This document shows positions 1 to 8,336 of a stretch of 64,000 bases of DNA, piece after piece. Under the pieces are notes generated by a model. It did no database searches and was not told the DNA's origin. It worked only from the letters and a program-made list of their open reading frames with translations. The DNA is from Palsa-504 sp963753195. GTDB lineage: Bacteria > Actinomycetota > Actinomycetes > Streptosporangiales > Streptosporangiaceae. The stretch spans positions 496,001-560,000 of the forward strand of contig CAVWBH010000007.1 in the NCBI GenBank assembly GCA_963753195.1, read 5' to 3'. Position 1 is the first letter of the stretch. Each line of letters opens with the position of its first letter. The translations under genes and the position numbers were made by a program.

Positions 1-26
1 TGGGGCCCGGGCCGGGTTGGGCCGGG

Positions 27-494
27 TCAGGACGGGACGGGCGCTGACGGCCAGCTCATCCGGACGCTGACGCCTGAGCTCGTCGACAGCACGCGGACGT
101 CGTCGGCCAGGCCGGAGATCACGGCCAGCCCGAATCCGGCCGGGATGGCCAGCCCGCTGTCGAAGACCTGCGCGGGCTGCTCAAAACCGTTGTCGCCCGC
201 TCCGCCGCCGCCGTCCCGTGATCCGGCCGGGCTGGCGCCCGCGGTCGGAGCATGATCGCTGACGGTCACCACGAACCGTTCGCCGGAGTTGGTCATCTCG
301 ATCTTGACCGGCTCAGCCGGGCAGTGCCGCCGGTGCGCCTCGACCGCCCGTGAGCACGCCTCGCCGACGGCGAGGCGGACCTCGTCAAGCAGCGCTTCGT
401 CCACGCCGCTGCGCCGCGCCACCGCGGTGGCGACCAGCCGCGCGGTGCGGACGTGCGCGGGCAGCGGGGTGAACGTGACTTCCACGGTGGCCAT
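27..494 (-). CDS. RsbW/SpoIIAB-like anti-sigma factor, HATPase domain
   Basis: 155-residue single-domain GHKL ATPase of the serine-kinase anti-sigma type, expected to bind a sigma factor and to phosphorylate a STAS antagonist in the cytoplasm. The N-box region reads LAVGEACSRAVEAH (residues 41-54), where the usual Asn after EACA is Arg; the G1 box is DHAP (from residue 80) and the G2 region GFGLAVISGL (about 120-129). A Gly-rich insert of about 15 residues lies between them. It starts at ATG 494 and follows the STAS gene by 30 bp on the same strand, so the two form a partner-switching operon. The non-canonical N-box may mean weak kinase activity. Family assignment is firm; the partner is inferred. 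Confidence 0.85.
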   Translation of the reverse strand: MATVEVTFTPLPAHVRTARLVATAVARRSGVDEALLDEVRLAVGEACSRAVEAHRRHCPAEPVKIEMTNSGERFVVTVSDHAPTAGASPAGSRDGGGGAGDNGFEQPAQVFDSGLAIPAGFGLAVISGLADDVRVLSTSSGVSVRMSWPSAPVPS

Positions 495-524
495 CTCGGG
501 GGGGTCCCTTCGGGCCCGACGGCG

Positions 525-875
525 TTACTTCTCGGCCTTCTTGGCCGCGATGGCGTCGTCCACGGTGTCGTGGATGCCGAAAACCTTCGTCAGCCCGGTG
601 ATCCGGAAGATCTTGAGTATCCGCTCCTGGGTGCAGACGAGATCCAGGGAGCCGTCGTGGGCCCGGACCCGCTTCAGCCCGCCGACCAGCACGCCCAGAC
701 CGGTGGAGTCGAGGAACTCGACCTTCTCCATGTTGACGACGAGCTGGTAATTGTTCTTGTTGACCAGATCGATGAGCAGCTCACGGAGCCGCGGCGCCGT
801 GTAGACATCAATCTCGCCCTCGACGTCGACGACTTCGATGCCGTCCTTGTTGTAGTGACCAAGCTTCAGATCCAC
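525..875 (-). CDS. bldG: BldG-like STAS anti-anti-sigma factor
   Basis: 116 residues forming one STAS domain. The signature DSTGLG places the phosphorylatable serine at residue 57, the position known for BldG of Streptomyces. The start is GTG 875, preceded by GGAGG at 4-nt spacing. In the partner-switching scheme the unphosphorylated protein binds the anti-sigma factor and frees the sigma factor; phosphorylation by the neighbouring HATPase (27-494) would reverse this. The C-terminal tail is short and Lys/Ala rich. The gene diverges from the helicase at 985, the same arrangement as known around bldG, which supports orthology. Known roles of BldG are development and stress control; that role here is inferred. 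Confidence 0.85.
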   Translation of the reverse strand: MDLKLGHYNKDGIEVVDVEGEIDVYTAPRLRELLIDLVNKNNYQLVVNMEKVEFLDSTGLGVLVGGLKRVRAHDGSLDLVCTQERILKIFRITGLTKVFGIHDTVDDAIAAKKAEK

Positions 876-984
876 AAATCCTCCAGCGCCATCACGGCGT
901 CATTGCTACGTCTCGCCCGGCGCGGGCCGGCCTGCCGGCGCGGGGCCCCGGGCGTGATCCTCTGCGGCATTCAACCACGCTCCG

Positions 985-3378
985 ATGTCATGTCTATACG
1001 AAATCCTGCCTTCGGGCATCCCCCCTGGGATGTCAGACTGGGAACCTGTGTCGACGATCATGCGCCTTCCCCCGGCCACGGCGGCCGTCCCGGCGGAGAA
1101 CCGGGCTCTTGGCGTCCTGCTGGACGACGGTATGGCGGGCCGGCCCGTGCACGTGGAGCATCTGCCGCCCCGGGCGGGCCGGGAGGCGCCCTGGCCGCCC
1201 TGGGTCCCGGCCGAGATCATCGGCGCCCTGGCCGGCCGCGGCATCCACGCCCCCTGGTCACACCAGGCTGACGCGGCGAGCCATGCGCAGGCCGGCCGGA
1301 ATGTGATCATCTGTACCGGGGCGGCGTCGGGCAAGTCGCTCAGCTACCTGCTGCCTGCGCTCACCGCCGTGCTGTCCGGCGAGACCGTGCTCTACGTCGC
1401 GCCGACCAAGGCCCTCGCCGCGGACCAGCTCGCCTCGATCCGTGCCCTGGCCCTGCCGGGGATCCAGGCCGCCGCCTTCGACGGGGACTCGACGGCGGCC
1501 GAGCGGGCCTGGGCCCGCAGCCACGCCAGGTACCTGCTGACCACTCCGGACATGCTGCACCGGTCCCTGCTGCCCGGCCACGCCCGCTGGTCCGGCTTCT
1601 TCAGCAGGCTGCGCTACGTGATCATCGATGAATGCCACGAGTACCGCGGGGTCTTCGGCTCGCACGTGGGGCACGTGCTGCGGCGGCTGCGCCGGGTGGT
1701 GGCGCACCATGCCCCGGCCGGCGGCCCGTCCAGGCCGGTTTTCGTGCTGGCCTCGGCGACGGTCGGCGCGCCGGGTACCTGTGCCAGGCTGCTGACCGGG
1801 CTGGACGCCGAGGAGGTCACCGAGGACGGATCGCCGCGCGGGCCGGTCGCGTTCGCGCTGTGGGAGCCGCCGCTGACCGACGCGCGCGGCGAGGCCGGGG
1901 CCAGGTTGCGCCGGACGGCGACGGCGCAGACCGCTGACCTGCTGGCCCGGCTGGTCCGGCAGGACGTCCCGACCCTCGCCTTCATCAGGTCGCGGCGCGG
2001 CGCCGAGGCCGTCGCGCTGGCCGCCCGGCGGGCGCTCGGCGGACGCGAGGCGCCCGCGGCGAAAGTGGCCGCCTACCGCTCGGGATACCTGCCCGAGGAC
2101 CGGCGCGACCTGGAGGCGGCTCTGGCCGACGGGCGCCTGGTCGGCCTGGCCGCCACGACCGCGCTCGAGCTGGGGATCAACATCACCGGCCTGGACGCGG
2201 TGCTCATCGCGGGCTGGCCCGGAACCTGGGCGTCGCTCTGGCAGCAGGCGGGCCGGGCCGGGCGGGCGGGCCGGAGCGCGGCGGCGGTCCTCATCGCCCG
2301 GGACGACCCGCTCGACACTTACCTGATCCGGCACCCCGAGATCCTGCTGCGCCACCCGGTGGAGGCCACCGTTCTGGATCCCGGCAATCCGTACGTGCTG
2401 GCCCCGCACCTGTGCGCCGCCGCGGCCGAGCTGGCCCTGACCGAGGCGGACCTGGAGATCTTCGGGCCGCCGGCGCGCCAGGTCGTCGAGCAGCTCACCG
2501 CGTCCGGCCGGCTGCGCCGGCGCCCGGCCGGCTGGCACAGCATGCGCCGGGGCAGGGCCGGCCCGGGCGGGCTGCGCGGGGCCGGCGACGCCCCGGTGCG
2601 GGTGGTGGAGGAGGCGACCGGCCGGCTGGTCGGGACGGTGGACGAGCCGTCGGCCCAGCTGCTCGTCCATGACGGCGCGGTCTACCTGCACCAGGGCGAG
2701 AGCTACGTGGTCGCCACGCTGGACCTGGCCGACCGGGTGGCGCTCGTCGAACCGGGCGATCCCGGCTACACCACGACGGCCAGGGACGTGACCGAGATCG
2801 AGGTGCGGGGGACATTGCGCGCCGCGACCTGGGGCGAGGCCGAAGTGGGCTTCGGCGACGTCCGGGTGACGCGCCAGGTGATGTGCTTCACCAAGCGCCG
2901 GTCGGATACCGGGGCCCCGCTCGGGGAAACGCCGCTGGACCTGCCGCCGCGCCACCTGGTGACCCGCGCCGTCTGGTGGACGGTCTCGGCCGCCGGGCGG
3001 GCCGCTCTGGCCGCGGCCGGCGTGGATCTCGGCGGGGCCGCGCACGCTGCCGAGCACGCCAGCATCGGCCTGCTGCCCCTGTTCGCCACCTGCGACCGCT
3101 GGGATATCGGCGGGGTGTCCGCCGACCTGCACCCGGCCACCGGACGGCTCAGCGTCTTCGTCTTCGACGGGTATGACGGCGGGGCCGGCTTCGCCGAACG
3201 GGGCTTCCAGGCCGCCCGCGACTGGCTCGGCGCGACCCGGCAGGCCATCGCCGGGTGTGACTGCGAGGCGGGCTGTCCCTCCTGCGTCCAGTCGCCCAAA
3301 TGCGGAACGGCCAACCGCACGCTCAGCAAGCGGGGGGCGGTGGCCCTGCTCGACGCCGTCCTGGCGGGCAGCGCCTGA
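985..3378 (+). CDS. DEAD/DEAH-type helicase with C-terminal Zn-binding domain (MrfA/YprA-like)
   Basis: 797-residue superfamily 2 helicase. Walker A is TGAASGKS (residues 111-118), the Walker B box is IIDECH (about 213-218) and motif III is SATVGAP. The C-terminal DUF1998-type region ends in a four-cysteine cluster (CDCEAGCPSC...KC, about residues 757-773) as in the MrfA/YprA DNA-repair helicases, where it binds a metal. The protein probably translocates 3'-5' on single-stranded DNA. The ATG at 985 is the longest start; ATG 1030 or ATG 1060 are equally plausible because the conserved part begins near residue 40. The gene diverges from bldG with about 110 bp between them. Helicase assignment is firm; the repair role is inferred from the family. 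Confidence 0.85.
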   Translation: MSCLYEILPSGIPPGMSDWEPVSTIMRLPPATAAVPAENRALGVLLDDGMAGRPVHVEHLPPRAGREAPWPPWVPAEIIGALAGRGIHAPWSHQADAASHAQAGRNVIICTGAASGKSLSYLLPALTAVLSGETVLYVAPTKALAADQLASIRALALPGIQAAAFDGDSTAAERAWARSHARYLLTTPDMLHRSLLPGHARWSGFFSRLRYVIIDECHEYRGVFGSHVGHVLRRLRRVVAHHAPAGGPSRPVFVLASATVGAPGTCARLLTGLDAEEVTEDGSPRGPVAFALWEPPLTDARGEAGARLRRTATAQTADLLARLVRQDVPTLAFIRSRRGAEAVALAARRALGGREAPAAKVAAYRSGYLPEDRRDLEAALADGRLVGLAATTALELGINITGLDAVLIAGWPGTWASLWQQAGRAGRAGRSAAAVLIARDDPLDTYLIRHPEILLRHPVEATVLDPGNPYVLAPHLCAAAAELALTEADLEIFGPPARQVVEQLTASGRLRRRPAGWHSMRRGRAGPGGLRGAGDAPVRVVEEATGRLVGTVDEPSAQLLVHDGAVYLHQGESYVVATLDLADRVALVEPGDPGYTTTARDVTEIEVRGTLRAATWGEAEVGFGDVRVTRQVMCFTKRRSDTGAPLGETPLDLPPRHLVTRAVWWTVSAAGRAALAAAGVDLGGAAHAAEHASIGLLPLFATCDRWDIGGVSADLHPATGRLSVFVFDGYDGGAGFAERGFQAARDWLGATRQAIAGCDCEAGCPSCVQSPKCGTANRTLSKRGAVALLDAVLAGSA

Positions 3379-3732
3379 GGGCTGGTCGGCTCTATTACCG
3401 CGCAGCAGCCCCATAGGACACTTGTGACCCGCCGATCACTAAAGCCCCAGAATAAACTTACTGAGCACACTCCAGACAAGCAGGCCGATCCATGCCGCTC
3501 GTTCACGGGAGGCGTTGCGTCATTACGGCACGCGGGCCGGCCGGGGCCAATGTCTCATAATGCGAGAACTCGCTACTCAGCAGTAGTGCGCCGCGACAGT
3601 ACTGTTCGCGGCCCGGCCAGATATGTTCCAATATTATTGCCACATACGGGATGAGGCTCGATTCGCGAGCCGCATACGGATAAGCTTCCATTAGGACGGA
3701 GCCGGCCTCCCCCCCAGGGCCGGACCGTACGC

Positions 3733-3774
3733 GCGGCGCCCGCTCTCCCCCCCGGCGGGCGCCGCCCCCTTTTC
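3733..3774 (+). terminator. Hairpin with 11-bp perfect stem followed by T run
   Basis: Arms GCGGCGCCCGC (3733-3743) and GCGGGCGCCGC (3755-3765) pair perfectly around an 11-nt C-rich loop. They are followed by CCCCTTTT, as expected for a rho-independent terminator reading rightward. It lies about 355 bp past the helicase stop, so it could end that transcript or an unannotated RNA. Confidence 0.55.
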
Positions 3775-4044
3775 CGGGACAAGTTCGGCCCGAGGCCGGG
3801 CCCGAGGGCCAGCCACTGGTTAACGGAATGTGATCGCAGTGACTGATCAAGATCACGAATCGGTGACGGGTCAGGTCTTTTCACCAGGGGGATTTCGTCG
3901 TAGAACGGTGCTACGGAAGCTTCGGCATCCGGGCACAGCAGCCAGGTACCCACGCGCGACCAGCCGCGGGAGGCGTGTCAGTACAGGTCAGCCCTGTCTG
4001 ACAGAGACGTGCACGCTTGGTAGCCAGGCTTGATGTGCTACGCG

Positions 4045-4075
4045 GCGGCGCCCCGGCCAGGGGCGCCGCTTGTTT
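4045..4075 (+). terminator. Hairpin with 10-bp perfect stem and TTGTTT tail
   Basis: Arms GCGGCGCCCC (4045-4054) and GGGGCGCCGC (4060-4069) pair perfectly with the 5-nt loop GGCCA and are followed by TTGTTT. This is a good terminator shape for rightward transcription. No gene ends nearby, so its client is unknown. Confidence 0.5.
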
Positions 4076-4118
4076 ACGAGTGCTGCTTGTGTACGGGTGC
4101 CGCTTGTTGACGGGTGCG
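4068..4118 (+). repeat. Three tandem 17-bp repeats
   Basis: Units GCTTGTTTACGAGTGCT, GCTTGTGTACGGGTGCC and GCTTGTTGACGGGTGCG are directly adjacent. The first overlaps the right arm of the preceding hairpin. Function unknown. Confidence 0.7.
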
Positions 4119-4346
4119 TCCGGTGGGCCCTGCTCCTACGAGTCGACGCCATGGCGACATGCTTGGCGGCGCGGCCGGAATCGTGGCACGATATCAGCGA
4201 ATCGCGGCGCGTCACCGCGACCTGGCGTCTGCGCAGCGGGCTAACGGGGTGCGCTGTGCGAAGTCGTTCCGGGCGGGGCCGGATTGGACGGACGCTCGCG
4301 CCGCGATGGAGCGTGAAACGCCGGGTTGGCCTGGGTGCTGCCGATT

Positions 4347-4379
4347 GACCGAAGAACGCTAGCCTTGTTCTTAGCGGTC
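4347..4379. promoter_or_regulatory. Dyad upstream of the holin-like gene
   Basis: GACCG-AAGAAC (4347-4357) is mirrored by GTTCTT-AG-CGGTC (4367-4379) around a 9-nt centre. It lies about 85 bp before the ATG at 4465. It could be an operator or an attenuator stem; only the symmetry is seen. Confidence 0.4.
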
Positions 4380-4464
4380 ATCTGGCCAGGCCCGCCAGGC
4401 TGGCGGGATCGGGATATCGGGCACCGGCCTGCATAACGGGCCCGCATAACGGGAGAGAGACACG

Positions 4465-4959
4465 ATGGTCCGCAGCGAAACGCCAGGCCCCGTGGACGCT
4501 GACCAGTCACTCGGGGATCTCGTAGCCTTGGCCGCGAAGGACGCCTCGCAGCTGATCAGGTACGAGATTGACCTGGCCAAGACCGAGTTGAGCGCGGATA
4601 TGCGGCGGGTCGGCCTGGCCGGGGCGCTCGTTGGCTTCGCCGCGTTCGTGGGCTGCCTGGTGCTTGTCATGCTGAGCTTCGCCTTCGCCTTCGGCCTGGT
4701 CGCCCTCGGCATCTGGACCTGGGCGGCGTTCCTCATCACGGCCGGTACCTGGGTGCTGCTGGCCGGCCTGGCGGTGGGAATCGCCTACCTGGCCATACAG
4801 CATATCTCCGGGCTGCGCCGGACCAGGGGGACCGTCGCCGCGGGGCTGAGCGTGCTGCGCGGCGACGGCCCGGCGCCCGGCATCAGCGGCGGGGGCGCGG
4901 GCGGTTCGATCAGCCGCGACGGCCAGCAGGCCGGAATCGCCGGCCGCGAGCCCCGGTGA
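4465..4959 (+). CDS. Phage holin family (actinobacterial holin-X, DUF1469-like) membrane protein
   Basis: 164 residues. A cytoplasmic amphipathic start (residues 1-45, with the family's L..LA.DAS.LIRYEI-type helix) is followed by two hydrophobic hairpin segments at roughly 48-75 and 83-112 and a Gly-rich tail. ATG 4465 follows GGGAGAGAG. The family is named after holins but is chromosomal and common in actinobacteria, so this is not evidence for a prophage. It is followed 10 bp later by the EphE-like hydrolase, the order found in the mycobacterial marP neighbourhood (Rv3669-Rv3670). Likely a small membrane or envelope protein; the exact role is unknown. Confidence 0.8.
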   Translation: MVRSETPGPVDADQSLGDLVALAAKDASQLIRYEIDLAKTELSADMRRVGLAGALVGFAAFVGCLVLVMLSFAFAFGLVALGIWTWAAFLITAGTWVLLAGLAVGIAYLAIQHISGLRRTRGTVAAGLSVLRGDGPAPGISGGGAGGSISRDGQQAGIAGREPR

Positions 4960-4969
4960 GGCGCCCCCG

Positions 4970-5893
4970 ATGGTCGTGAACGCGGAGGCCGCGGTCCAGA
5001 TCAGCGGCCCGTGGGCACACCGGTCGGTGAGCGCCAATGGGACCCGGTTCCATATCGCCGAAGCTGGTGACGGGCCGCTGGTGCTCTTGGTGCACGGATT
5101 TCCCGAGTTCTGGTGGACCTGGCGGCATCAGCTGACCTGGCTGCCCGAGGCAGGTTTCCGCGCCGTGGCGGTAGACCTGCGCGGCTACGGCGGGAGCGAC
5201 AAGCCGCCCCGCGGCTACGACCTGGTCACCGCCGCCGCTGACGCCGCCGGGCTGATCCGGGCCCTGGGAGAGGCGAACGCGGTCGTGGTCGGCCATGGCT
5301 GGGGCGGGCTGGTGGCCTGGACGCTGGCCGTCTACAGCCCGAAGGTAGTAGGGCGGCTGGCCGTGGTCTCGACGGCCCATCCGCTGCGGATGCGGTCCGC
5401 GATGCTCACCGACCCGCTCGGCCAAGGCCGCCGCAGCAGCTACGCGCTCGGTTTCCAGCTGCCCATGCTGCCCGAGCGGCACCTGGTCCGGGACGGGGGC
5501 CGCCAGGTGGGCCAGCTGCTGGCGGGCTGGTCCGCGCCGGGCTGGCCGGATCGCGAGACCGAGCAGGTCTACGCGCGCGCCATGCGGATACCTTCGGTCG
5601 CCCATTCGGCACTGGAAAATCATCGCTGGCTCGCGCGCAGCGCGCTGCGCCCCGATGGGCTGCGGTACGCACGGCACATGCGCACGCCGATCCAGGTCCC
5701 GACGCTGCACCTGCACGGGGCGCTGGACAGCTGCGTGCTGCCGCGGACCGCTCGCGGGGCGGGACGGTACGTCAACGGGCCCTATCGCTGGCGCCTGATC
5801 GACGGCGCCGGACACTTCCCGCACGAGGAACGGCCGGACGCCTTCGACACCGAGCTGCGCGGCTGGCTGGCCGATCCGGAACCGGAGCGGTGA
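4970..5893 (+). CDS. Alpha/beta-hydrolase fold protein, EphE-like, nucleophile missing
   Basis: 307 residues with the epoxide-hydrolase-type layout: HGFPEFWWTW oxyanion loop (about residues 43-52), then VVGHGWGG at about 104-111, a cap region, acid HLHGALDSCV and His GAGHFPHEE near the end. In active epoxide hydrolases the elbow is GHDWGG with Asp as nucleophile; here that Asp is Gly, so the classical mechanism is not possible as written, although the acid and His are kept. The neighbours (holin-X before, MarP block after) match the EphE locus of mycobacteria. It overlaps the next gene in GTGA. Fold is certain; activity is doubtful. Confidence 0.8.
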   Translation: MVVNAEAAVQISGPWAHRSVSANGTRFHIAEAGDGPLVLLVHGFPEFWWTWRHQLTWLPEAGFRAVAVDLRGYGGSDKPPRGYDLVTAAADAAGLIRALGEANAVVVGHGWGGLVAWTLAVYSPKVVGRLAVVSTAHPLRMRSAMLTDPLGQGRRSSYALGFQLPMLPERHLVRDGGRQVGQLLAGWSAPGWPDRETEQVYARAMRIPSVAHSALENHRWLARSALRPDGLRYARHMRTPIQVPTLHLHGALDSCVLPRTARGAGRYVNGPYRWRLIDGAGHFPHEERPDAFDTELRGWLADPEPER

Positions 5894-6408
5894 CGCGCGA
5901 TCGCGATGCCGCCGGCCGGCCGCGGAACGCGCGGCCCCGTGACGCGCTGGGCCGCCCGCTCGACCGGGACCAGGCCCAGGACGCCGGGGACACGCGGATT
6001 CCCGACGACCTCGTGCTGGCCGGGCCCGCTGCGGCCGCTCTGGCCGACCAGTTGCTGCGCTCCGGGCGTCCGTTCCATGCGCACGAGGTCCTCGAGGCGG
6101 CGTGGAAGTCCGGGCCGCCCCGGGAGCGCGATCTGTGGCAGGGGTTGGCCCAGATCGCGGTCGGGCTGACGCACGCGCACCGGGGCAATACCCGCGGCGC
6201 GGTCACGCTGCTCCGGCGGGGCACGCAGCGGGTCCGTTCCTTCCAGGCGCAGGCCGGGCCAGTGCCGGACCGGGACCAGCCGTATGGCATCGACCTCGTC
6301 GCCTTCCTCGCGGCAGCGGAGGACCTGGCGGCACGCATCGAGCAGCACGGCCTGGCCGGCATCACCCCCGCGGACCTGCGCCCCGCCCTGACCGCCGCCG
6401 GAACCTAG
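5890..6408 (+). CDS. DUF309 family protein
   Basis: 172 residues. The DUF309 core is visible at about residues 50-115: FHAHEVLEAAW followed by LWQGLAQIAVGLTHAHRGN and an LLRRG helix, an all-helical module of unknown function with conserved His and Glu. The first 45 residues are Arg/Asp-rich and probably disordered. Start is GTG 5890, sharing GTGA with the stop of the upstream hydrolase, so the two are translationally coupled. The family is widespread in bacteria and archaea and no reaction is established. Confidence 0.8.
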   Translation: MTRDRDAAGRPRNARPRDALGRPLDRDQAQDAGDTRIPDDLVLAGPAAAALADQLLRSGRPFHAHEVLEAAWKSGPPRERDLWQGLAQIAVGLTHAHRGNTRGAVTLLRRGTQRVRSFQAQAGPVPDRDQPYGIDLVAFLAAAEDLAARIEQHGLAGITPADLRPALTAAGT

Positions 6409-6420
6409 CGCCGCGGCTGG

Positions 6421-6526
6421 GCACCCAGGTCGCGGTTGCCGCCGCACCCGGGTCGCGGTTGCTGCTGCACCCGGGTCGCGGTTGCTGCCGCACCCGGGTC
6501 GCGGTTGCTGCGCACCCGGGTCGCGG
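6421..6526 (+). repeat. Tandem repeat, five units of 22-23 bp
   Basis: Units begin at 6421, 6444, 6467, 6490 and 6512 (the last partial), each containing GCACCCGGGTCGCGGTTGCT with one or two changes. They start 12 bp after the DUF309 stop and run directly into the palindromic element at 6528. There are no spacers, so this is not a CRISPR. Confidence 0.85.
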
Positions 6527-6527
6527 A

Positions 6528-6581
6528 CCAATGGTTGCTGCGCTGTACCCATTCTTGTGGGTACAGCGCCACTCTCATTGG
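6528..6581. repeat. 54-bp REP/MITE-like palindromic element, copy A
   Basis: Nested symmetry: CCAATG (6528-6533) pairs with CATTGG (6576-6581), and GCGCTGTACCCA (6540-6551) pairs with TGGGTACAGCGC (6558-6569) around a 6-nt loop; 6-nt internal loops separate the two stems on each side. The stretch 6532-6577 recurs in inverse orientation at 62652-62697 with one mismatch in 46 bp, inside a coding gene. It is therefore a dispersed element and not only a terminator. Confidence 0.75.
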
Positions 6582-7090
6582 TTGCGGAAGCGGGGGCGCG
6601 GCCCGTCTTTCGGGTGAGTTGCGGCGTTGGTCAGGGTGCGTCGTGGCCGCGACGGCTGTGATGCCGGGTCTGCCCGGGGTTTGCGCGTGCCCTGTCCGGG
6701 TCTGCCGCGGCGGTCGTGCCCGCGGGCGATGCCTGCGCCTGCGCAGCCTCATCCGTCCCTGCTGCACCATTTGCGTGGTAGATCCGGGCTACATGGTAGA
6801 TCGAGTGGCTCCGGATACACCGGATCTTCCACGGAGCCCGGATCTTCCACGGTCATGGTGGTGGTGATCCTGGGGGGAGACATGAGGTGGAGCGGGAGGT
6901 TCCGTCCCGGGTCTCGGGCGGGGAAGCCTGGACGGCGGCCGCGGCGCGGTCCGCGGCGGCACCAGGCGGCCGGGAATCACGGCCGGTACGTCTCCTCGAT
7001 CCTCAGCCGGCCGGGCACGGAACTCACACTGAGGTAGGACGCGGGCGGTTGGCGGGGCGGCGGGGCGCGCGGGGCGGCGGGGCGGCGGGG
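6582..7090. other. 0.5-kb spacer without a supported gene, G-rich end
   Basis: Between the palindromic element and the end of marP no open frame looks coding. Two copies of GATCTTCCACGG lie near 6826-6861. The last 40 bp (about 7048-7090) consist of repeated runs of GGGG separated by CGGC or CGC on the plus strand, next to the marP stop; this could form a G-quadruplex. A normal actinobacterial marP locus has much less spacing here. Confidence 0.5.
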
Positions 7091-8287
7091 CTAGTCGCAG
7101 GCTCCGGTGGAGACGGGGGAGGTGAGGTGGGCGCCGGCGCTGGCGTCGGCGGACACCTCGGCGGCGGTGAGCGCGAAGCCGGTGTTGGACACCCCGACCG
7201 CGGCCGCGAAGACCACCCCGTCCACCGTGCCGCGGGGTGAGAGCAGCGGGCCGCCGGAGTTCCCGGACTTGACGACGGCCCGGATCTCGTAGATCTGGCG
7301 GGTGACGGTGCTCGTTTCGTAGATGTTGGGGCCCTGGGCGTTCTGGACGCCGCCGATGCGGGCGGCCGCCAGATGCAACGTGGTGGCGTCGAGCGGGTAG
7401 CCAGCGACGACCGCGCTGTCGCCGGGGTTTGCTCCCCCGCCGAACTGCAGCGGGGTCAGGTCAAGCCCGGGGACCGAAAGGATGGCCACGTCCACCTGGG
7501 GGTCGTAATAGACCACGGTGGCGTTCAGCGTGCGGTCCGTGTCGGTGGTGACCGTTTGGTGGCTGGTGACGCCCGCGACCACGTGCGCGTTGGTGAGGAT
7601 GTGGTCCGGCGAGATGACGAAGCCCGATCCCTCGATGGACCGCTGGCAGCTCGGCGCCACCCCCTGGACCCGCACCACGCTGCTCCTCGCGGCCAGCACT
7701 CCGCTGGCGTTGACCACAGTGGGATCGGGCGCGGGAATGGCCAGGATGCGCTCCGCGCCGATGCCGCTGAACACCTCGGCGTAGGTGCTGTTACTGGCCA
7801 GCAGCCTGCGGAAGTCGGAGAACATGGTCTTGGCCGGCGAGGGCATGAACCGGTCCAGGGTCTGCAGCACCAGGGAGTTGTTCACCTGCGTGTCCACCAC
7901 CGGGAACGGGGATTCGATCAGCACCGATCCCACGACCCACGCGATCAGGAGCACGGACGCCACGCTGACGACCGCGCCGCCGGCTGAATCCGCCACCGTC
8001 GCGGAATGCCAGGTCACCGTGGACCGCATCGCCGCGCCGATGGAGGAGGCGATGAACTGCCCGATGACGGCGAAGCTGACCAGCAGGATGACCGCGATCA
8101 CGTCCTGCTGGGTCTGCCCGCCGACCAGCGCCCGGGAGATGCTCGGCCCGAATTCCGCGCCAAGCAGGGCGCCGCCGACGAACCCGAAGAAGCTCAGGAT
8201 GCCGACGATGAAGCCCTGCCGGTAACCGGAGACGGCGAACGCGGCGACCACCACGATCAAGATGAGGTCGAGCACATCTCCCCGCAC
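7091..8287 (-). CDS. marP: MarP-family membrane serine protease (CvpA-like plus trypsin-like domain)
   Basis: 398 residues from GTG 8287 (the open frame runs further up, but the CvpA-like segment starts with VRGDVLDLILIVVVAA). Four membrane helices fill the first 130 residues. A chymotrypsin-like periplasmic domain follows, with triad His235 (TNAHVV), Asp266 (VDVAIL) and Ser344 (GNSGGP); the mycobacterial enzyme has His235, Asp264 and Ser343. Cys residues near 214 and 397 flank the protease domain and could form a disulfide. In mycobacteria MarP supports acid and oxidative stress resistance by processing a peptidoglycan hydrolase. The start overlaps no gene; it lies 49 bp after the Nudix stop, same strand as nth and Nudix. 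Confidence 0.9.
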   Translation of the reverse strand: MRGDVLDLILIVVVAAFAVSGYRQGFIVGILSFFGFVGGALLGAEFGPSISRALVGGQTQQDVIAVILLVSFAVIGQFIASSIGAAMRSTVTWHSATVADSAGGAVVSVASVLLIAWVVGSVLIESPFPVVDTQVNNSLVLQTLDRFMPSPAKTMFSDFRRLLASNSTYAEVFSGIGAERILAIPAPDPTVVNASGVLAARSSVVRVQGVAPSCQRSIEGSGFVISPDHILTNAHVVAGVTSHQTVTTDTDRTLNATVVYYDPQVDVAILSVPGLDLTPLQFGGGANPGDSAVVAGYPLDATTLHLAAARIGGVQNAQGPNIYETSTVTRQIYEIRAVVKSGNSGGPLLSPRGTVDGVVFAAAVGVSNTGFALTAAEVSADASAGAHLTSPVSTGACD

Positions 8288-8336
8288 GACCCTAACCGTA
8301 TAGGGTCTTTCCCCGTGGATGGCCCAGCATCGGCGG

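Larger units (their letters stand above)
3379..4464. other. 1.1-kb interval without a supported gene
   Basis: No open frame here looks coding on either strand: the candidates are Arg/Pro-rich or low complexity. The stretch is visibly less GC-rich than its surroundings between 3400 and 3700 and around 3830-3900. It holds two strong hairpins (3733-3774, 4045-4075), three 17-bp tandem repeats (4068-4118) and a 33-bp dyad (4347-4379) upstream of the holin-like gene. The spacing of the two hairpins leaves room for a small RNA between 3775 and 4045, but there is no direct evidence for one. Confidence 0.5.

Noticed and set aside
1258..3414. A 718-residue open frame on the minus strand
   Set aside because: Antisense to the helicase; Gln/Pro/Arg/Gly-rich with no family; a high-GC shadow.
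3830..3990. Riboswitch or CRP-like site in the GTGACTGATCAAGATCAC region
   Set aside because: Half-site spacing does not fit the CRP/FNR pattern and no riboswitch core could be folded by eye.
4465..4959. Prophage based on the holin-like protein
   Set aside because: Holin-X family is chromosomal in actinobacteria, no other phage gene is near, and the order follows the core marP block.
6421..6526. CRISPR array
   Set aside because: Repeats are directly adjacent with no unique spacers.
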